A DNA stretch of 64,000 bases from Paenibacillus xylanexedens (GTDB taxonomy: Bacteria > Bacillota > Bacilli > Paenibacillales > Paenibacillaceae): positions 496,001-560,000 of the forward strand of contig NZ_CP018620.1 in the NCBI RefSeq assembly GCF_001908275.1. Reading direction: 5' to 3'. Position numbers and translations under genes: made by a program. Shown here piece by piece: positions 59,951 through 64,000 of this stretch; the first letter of the stretch is position 1; each line of letters opens with the position of its first letter. The notes under the pieces were generated by a model that saw only the letters and a program-made list of their open reading frames with translations, made no database searches and was not told where the DNA came from.

Positions 59951-61222
59951 TTAATCCTTGTTTCTAATATGCACATGATCACTATGCAAAATTTCAAGTT
60001 CCCACTCTTCATTGGAGATGTAGTATGTATTCTCATCATTTTTAATAGTATTACCTTTTATTATTTTCCCTTCTCTATAATCCTCAATTAATTCAAACTG
60101 TCTGAATCCTTCCGGAGACATAGTTCTAATATAGTTCCCAGTAATCAAAGAAATATATGAAAATACAACACTCACAAAAATTATAAAACATGGGATTGTG
60201 CACATTATTAAAATTCTTAAATTCTTCTTAAAACTCTCGTTGGGTTCATTGTTTGCAATTGTATCGTCGGAATTGAAAAGTTTGTTTCTAGTAAAAAGAA
60301 CTATTTTTGAACTATAAAAAGAAACGCAACAAGAGATGATAAAAGTAATAATTATCCCTACAGGATATATGTCTATTCTCTTAAGCAAAGTTAGAGTGAA
60401 GTAATGATTCAAAACAAAAAAAACAATATAAATAAATGGGAATATAGCAATTGATACAACTACTCTGAGATTATTTATTTTATTGACCAAAATAACAAAA
60501 ATAGAGGCTACGCAAAAAGATATAATTAAAATGAGAATTGATGCCTTTTCCATAAAGTATGAGAACGAATCTACCATGCCAAATATTTTTTCAAATACAT
60601 TCATACATAAAATCACAATAAAGATTCCATATACTATTCCGGAAAAAAACATCATTGGATTTTTTATCATTACTACTGTAGACATAATTAACCCCGCTAG
60701 TAGAATCGGGATAATCCAAACAGGTAAGAAAGTTACAAATCTATTAATAACGTCGTTTCCAGGAACAAAAAAAATCGATATTCCCAGATGCAAAACAAAG
60801 ATTATCAATATGGCACTCATCAAAATAGCAAATAAATTTTTCAACTTAGAAATATTCATTAAAGAAAATAAACTAATAAAAGCTAAAAATAAAAATATTG
60901 AAATCAATGAAACTGAGTGAAACTTAATCGGTACTGGATTTATAGTGATGTTCAAAATTGAAGGAAGGTTTTCAATATTTCCCGAAAAGTAATATCCATA
61001 AATAAAACAATAACCCAATATGTAAAAATAAAAGAACAAGGATGAGAATAACGTTATTATTGAAGCTATTATTTTCAAAACTGAGTACGGGCCATTGTAA
61101 ATTTTTTTCAATGTTGGGTATGTTGATTTTAATCTATTGACTTGTACCGTCAGTCTTTCGAGGAAATTCTCGAATTCAGAGCTATTTGTCCGACTAGGTT
61201 TATCCACAGAGTTCTCTCCCAT
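59951..61222 (-). CDS. AT-rich multi-pass membrane protein of unknown function
   Basis: A 423-residue protein with about ten transmembrane segments, a short hydrophilic N-terminal region (MGENSVDKPSRTNSSEFE, then FLERLTVQVNRLK) and a C-terminal extracytoplasmic-looking tail ending HVHIRNKD. I recognise no family. The gene is clearly more AT-rich than its neighbours (many AAA, TTT and ATA codons), which is a sign of recent acquisition. A ribosome site (GAGAG) precedes the ATG. No partner gene lies nearby. Confidence 0.65.
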   Translation of the reverse strand: MGENSVDKPSRTNSSEFENFLERLTVQVNRLKSTYPTLKKIYNGPYSVLKIIASIITLFSSLFFYFYILGYCFIYGYYFSGNIENLPSILNITINPVPIKFHSVSLISIFLFLAFISLFSLMNISKLKNLFAILMSAILIIFVLHLGISIFFVPGNDVINRFVTFLPVWIIPILLAGLIMSTVVMIKNPMMFFSGIVYGIFIVILCMNVFEKIFGMVDSFSYFMEKASILILIISFCVASIFVILVNKINNLRVVVSIAIFPFIYIVFFVLNHYFTLTLLKRIDIYPVGIIITFIISCCVSFYSSKIVLFTRNKLFNSDDTIANNEPNESFKKNLRILIMCTIPCFIIFVSVVFSYISLITGNYIRTMSPEGFRQFELIEDYREGKIIKGNTIKNDENTYYISNEEWELEILHSDHVHIRNKD

Positions 61223-62047
61223 TCTATTTTAAATCAAATTCAAAACCATCTTCCCTCCCTCGTTATTATCTGATTTATAACTATTATTAGAAAATTCACA
61301 ATACCATAAATTATATTTAATTTCCAAACATTACACTTAATATTTCTTTTGAAAATTTTCATAGTAGAGCAAAGAAAACCGACTGGCATATAACTGTTGT
61401 CCTATTAATCGGTCACAAAGCTACAAAATCCACACTTTACTCTTTGACTCTTAAGGATTTTGCAGCGATAAGAAGTTCCTTGTCCAGCCAAGACCCAGCA
61501 ATTTCTTTTGATATCTAAGATGCTTATTTAAAGTAAACTCTGTCATGTCAGGTATACTCCCTTTTCCTAAATAAACAAAGACAATCATGCCTAGCATTTC
61601 ATATAGATATTAGATGTATCTAATGCTCGTTATACATAATGTAGTATTTTAAAGAACTACTAATGTCAAAGTGATTCTTTTATGACTAGTTACATAAATG
61701 TAATTTACCATTCGAACACGATTAGCTGCACACAGACTGTACGTAGACTCGCAAACTTAGTTTTGGCCAAGCTATCTCAATCAGAATACTGGATCACACG
61801 CATCCTTCTGTTCTGTTAAACACTGACACTTAGCATACTCCGATTTCCATTCCAACTCGGATAAACAAAACGATAATTGAGCTGCTACATTTCGTTTCAC
61901 GCGGAACGTACCTAATAATCTAATGATCCATTTCAATTTACTCCGTTAGCCTGCCTGCATATAGAGTATAATGAAGAGGTATACGATAAATGTACGGTGC
62001 AATGCTTGTATGTAGAGTATTCAAAACTAACGCAAAAGAGGTAAACG
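61223..62047. other. long non-coding region with a parS-like site
   Basis: AT-rich sequence with no convincing gene on either strand. On the plus strand one start-less open stretch ends at TAA 61516-61518 (SLTLKDFAAIRSSLSSQDPA), without family or ribosome site. A parS-like sequence lies at 61893-61908 and a promoter-like region for the helicase gene near 61990-62045. Confidence 0.5.
61893..61908. promoter_or_regulatory. second parS-like site
   Basis: The minus strand reads CGTTCCGCGTGAAACG, which agrees with TGTTCCACGTGAAACA at 13 of 16 positions; the central A of CACGTG is G. Like the first copy it is intergenic. Confidence 0.4.
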
Positions 62048-63493
62048 ATGAGCGAGCAACAATTTAAAGATTATGGACTTGGTGAAGAGATCGTAAAAGC
62101 ACTGGACAGTCTGGGCTATGAGACACCAACCGAGGTACAGACTAAAGTTATTCCGGTAGCACTGGAGAATCAGGATCTTGTGGTCAAATCACAGACAGGC
62201 AGTGGTAAAACAGCCGCCTACGGCATTCCGCTCTGTGAGCTGGTGGATTGGAATGAGAATAAGCCACAGGCTTTGATTCTTACACCAACCCGGGAACTGG
62301 CTTTGCAGGTTAACGAAGATATTACGAATATCGGCCGCTTTAAGCGTATTAAAGCAACCGCACTATACGGACAGTCCCCTTTTCATATCCAAAAAGCAGA
62401 GTTAAAACAAAGAACCCACGTGGCTGTTGGTACACCAGGTCGGGTACTGGATCATATCGAACGCGGCACGCTGCCACTCGAACGGATTGCCTATCTCGTC
62501 ATTGACGAGGCCGATGAGATGTTGAATATGGGCTTTATTGAGACAGTACAGTCCATCATTCAGAAACTGCCGCAGGAGCGAGTAACGATGTTGTTCTCCG
62601 CTACGTTCCCTGAAGATGTAGCCAAGCTGTCACGCAAATACATGAACAAACCGGTAGAGATCGAGATCAAGGCAAGTGGACTGACAACAGCCACGATTGA
62701 ACATGCTGTGATTAACGTGCCAGAGGTGAACAAAACCGCGCTGCTTCAGGACTTGTTCATTGTGGAAAATCCCGATAGCTGCATTGTGTTCTGCCGTACG
62801 CAGGAGAATGTGGATAAACTGTTCCGGGTCATGGCTGACCTGGACTACCCAGCAGATCGTATCCATGGTGGCATGGAGCAGGATGAGCGGATCGAAGTAA
62901 TGAACGCATTCCGACGTGGACAATTCCGTTATCTGATCGCGACAGATGTAGCTGCACGTGGTATTGATATCACCAATATTACTCATGTCATCAACTACGA
63001 TATTCCTTTGGAAAAAGAGGGATATGTTCACCGCACAGGCCGTACGGGTCGCGCAGGCAAAACAGGTAAAGCCATTACGTTGATTACACCGAAAGATGGC
63101 AGACGTCTCGCCGAGATTGAATCCTATATCGGATTCCAAATTCCTGTCGTGAAAGCACCTTCCGAAGAAGCTGTAGATCGCCGCAGAGAAGATTTTGAGA
63201 AGCGATTGAAGATTGTGCCTGAACGCAAAAAGGACAAGCGTGAACAGTTGAACCAACAGATCATGAAGCTGAACTTCAACGGAGGCAAGAAGAAGAAACT
63301 GCGCGCTGTTGACTTTGTAGGTACCATCGCCAAGCTTGAAGGTGTAACCGCAGACGACATCGGGATCATTACGATTCTGGATAATGTGACGGATGTAGAG
63401 ATCCTGAACGGCAAAGGCCCCCTCGTACTGGAGCTCATGCAGAATACAACGATCAAAAAGATGCAGCTCAAGGTTCGCAAAGGTCACAAATAG
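62048..63493 (+). CDS. dbpA: DEAD-box RNA helicase, DbpA/YxiN type
   Basis: A 481-residue helicase with all DEAD-box motifs: Q-motif region, QTGSGKT at 49-55, PTREL, TPGR, DEAD, SAT, and [12 protein letters not shown]-terminal 70-residue RNA-binding domain ([37 protein letters not shown], cited in parts) is the DbpA type that recognises hairpin 92 of 23S rRNA; YxiN of B. subtilis has the same plan. It should act in 50S ribosome assembly. The ATG at 62048 has GAGG 8 bases upstream. Confidence 0.92.
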   Translation: MSEQQFKDYGLGEEIVKALDSLGYETPTEVQTKVIPVALENQDLVVKSQTGSGKTAAYGIPLCELVDWNENKPQALILTPTRELALQVNEDITNIGRFKRIKATALYGQSPFHIQKAELKQRTHVAVGTPGRVLDHIERGTLPLERIAYLVIDEADEMLNMGFIETVQSIIQKLPQERVTMLFSATFPEDVAKLSRKYMNKPVEIEIKASGLTTATIEHAVINVPEVNKTALLQDLFIVENPDSCIVFCRTQENVDKLFRVMADLDYPADRIHGGMEQDERIEVMNAFRRGQFRYLIATDVAARGIDITNITHVINYDIPLEKEGYVHRTGRTGRAGKTGKAITLITPKDGRRLAEIESYIGFQIPVVKAPSEEAVDRRREDFEKRLKIVPERKKDKREQLNQQIMKLNFNGGKKKKLRAVDFVGTIAKLEGVTADDIGIITILDNVTDVEILNGKGPLVLELMQNTTIKKMQLKVRKGHK

Positions 63494-63530
63494 TTTGGTA
63501 AACACGGTCAAATAAATAGAAATTCAAACA

Positions 63531-63571
63531 GGGATAGTGGATTCTTTTCTAAGTCTACCATCCCTTTTTTT
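63531..63571. terminator. terminator
   Basis: GGGATAGTGGA pairs with TCTACCATCCC (one mismatch), followed by T7, after the helicase gene. Confidence 0.8.
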
Positions 63572-63573
63572 CA

Positions 63574-64000
63574 TTACCTCTTCTTTTTCCGCACTGTACC
63601 GCCTTCCACCGTATACCGAAATAGCGCATCTTCGGCGCCCCCGATATCATCCGTAACCATAAACGTCGCTGCATCTCCCGACTTATAAACCCCGCCCGTC
63701 ACAAAGCTGAACACCACACGCTCATCTTTGCCCCAATATTGATTCAGCATGACAAATGTACTGCCGTTAACTCCCTTCACTGTGCGGTTTCCATTGGCAT
63801 TATACAGACCATTCTTGTCCGTGGCCCAACTCTGGGGATCGGCATCGAATAGATGTGTAAAGCTGGCTCGATCGATATGTTTATTTGGTTTACCCCATAG
63901 ATACACACGATTGGCATCCACTGCCCAGCTACCGGAAGGTGTTATTAACTCAACCGTTGCTGCATCTGCCCCCTTGATAATCTGAAGCACATCGTCAGGA
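63574..64000 (-). CDS. DKNYY-like protein, C-terminal part (partial)
   Basis: The last 142 codons of a gene that continues beyond the window (the frame is open to the last base). The sequence repeats short W/V-A-T/V-D-K/A-N-x-V/L-Y patterns (WAVDANRVYLWG, WATDKNGLYNANG) like the DKNYY repeats of secreted or surface proteins. The exact family and function are not established here. A terminator lies between this and the helicase gene. Confidence 0.6.
   Translation of the reverse strand, partial: PDDVLQIIKGADAATVELITPSGSWAVDANRVYLWGKPNKHIDRASFTHLFDADPQSWATDKNGLYNANGNRTVKGVNGSTFVMLNQYWGKDERVVFSFVTGGVYKSGDAATFMVTDDIGGAEDALFRYTVEGGTVRKKKR

Noticed and set aside
61400..61518. Start-less open stretch in the gene-free region before the helicase
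   Set aside because: About 75 codons with no start codon, no ribosome site and no known family; could be chance.
62630..63511. 293-residue minus-strand frame opposite the helicase gene
   Set aside because: Antisense shadow; the helicase motifs are on the plus strand.

Overview
The window looks like a chromosomal segment of a Paenibacillus-type Gram-positive soil bacterium. The grounds are moderate GC, AGGAGG-type ribosome binding sites, frequent GTG and TTG starts, lipoproteins and S-layer-homology proteins, a Spo0E-like phosphatase, a CUT1 sugar transporter without its own ATPase, GH10 and GH30 glycosidases, and stalk domains of the copper-amine-oxidase-N type. No rRNA, tRNA or CRISPR array was seen. 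All assignments come from reading the sequence; no database search was run.

Region 1 (1-18 kb) is ordinary chromosome: the tail of a MocR-type regulator with D-Ala-D-Ala ligase and a GNAT gene, a lipoprotein with a possible ATT start, a TerD/VWA protein, a TetR/short-chain dehydrogenase pair sharing two identical operators, an LLM-type flavin oxidoreductase, a broken retropepsin-like gene coupled to a small partner, a methyltransferase, a PhnA-like zinc-ribbon protein, a VanZ-RDD membrane protein, a type-B carboxylesterase, a parS-like site, and a tightly coupled HAD/SMR/phosphoesterase operon.

Region 2 (18-33.6 kb) holds a CUT1 ABC operon divergent from a GbsR-like regulator, an unusual 239-residue protein, a 1340-residue SLH-anchored surface protein, an HxlR-controlled dehydrogenase, a glycerate kinase/Lrp operon, a VOC protein, a frameshifted papain-fold hydrolase gene, a CdsA-like membrane enzyme and a lipoprotein.

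Region 3 (33.8-42 kb) is a mobile-element graveyard: an IS3-family element with a 3-bp target duplication but broken genes, decayed XRE-regulator and partner remnants, an internally deleted IS3/IS150-like remnant, an IS200/IS605-type element with a frameshifted TnpA and an array of hairpins, a decayed sigma-factor-like gene, and an IS4-like transposase gene with two in-frame TAG codons. The intact survivors are two paralogous small secreted proteins in opposite orientation on either side of the IS200 element.

Region 4 (42-64 kb) returns to ordinary chromosome: Ada, a PEP-mutase-like enzyme, a YtrA-type GntR/ABC operon with its promoter and operator, a Spo0E-like protein, and a TPR-type RRNPP regulator whose 3' end overlaps a 51-residue secreted propeptide (the most interesting system here). 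After these come an aldo-keto reductase, a lipid kinase, a leucine-rich-repeat surface protein preceded by nested inverted repeats, GH30 glycosidase, MFS transporter, GH10 xylanase with a cre-like site, a 5'-nucleotidase with an SH3 tail, an AT-rich membrane protein, a second parS-like site, a DbpA/YxiN-type helicase and the end of a DKNYY-like protein.
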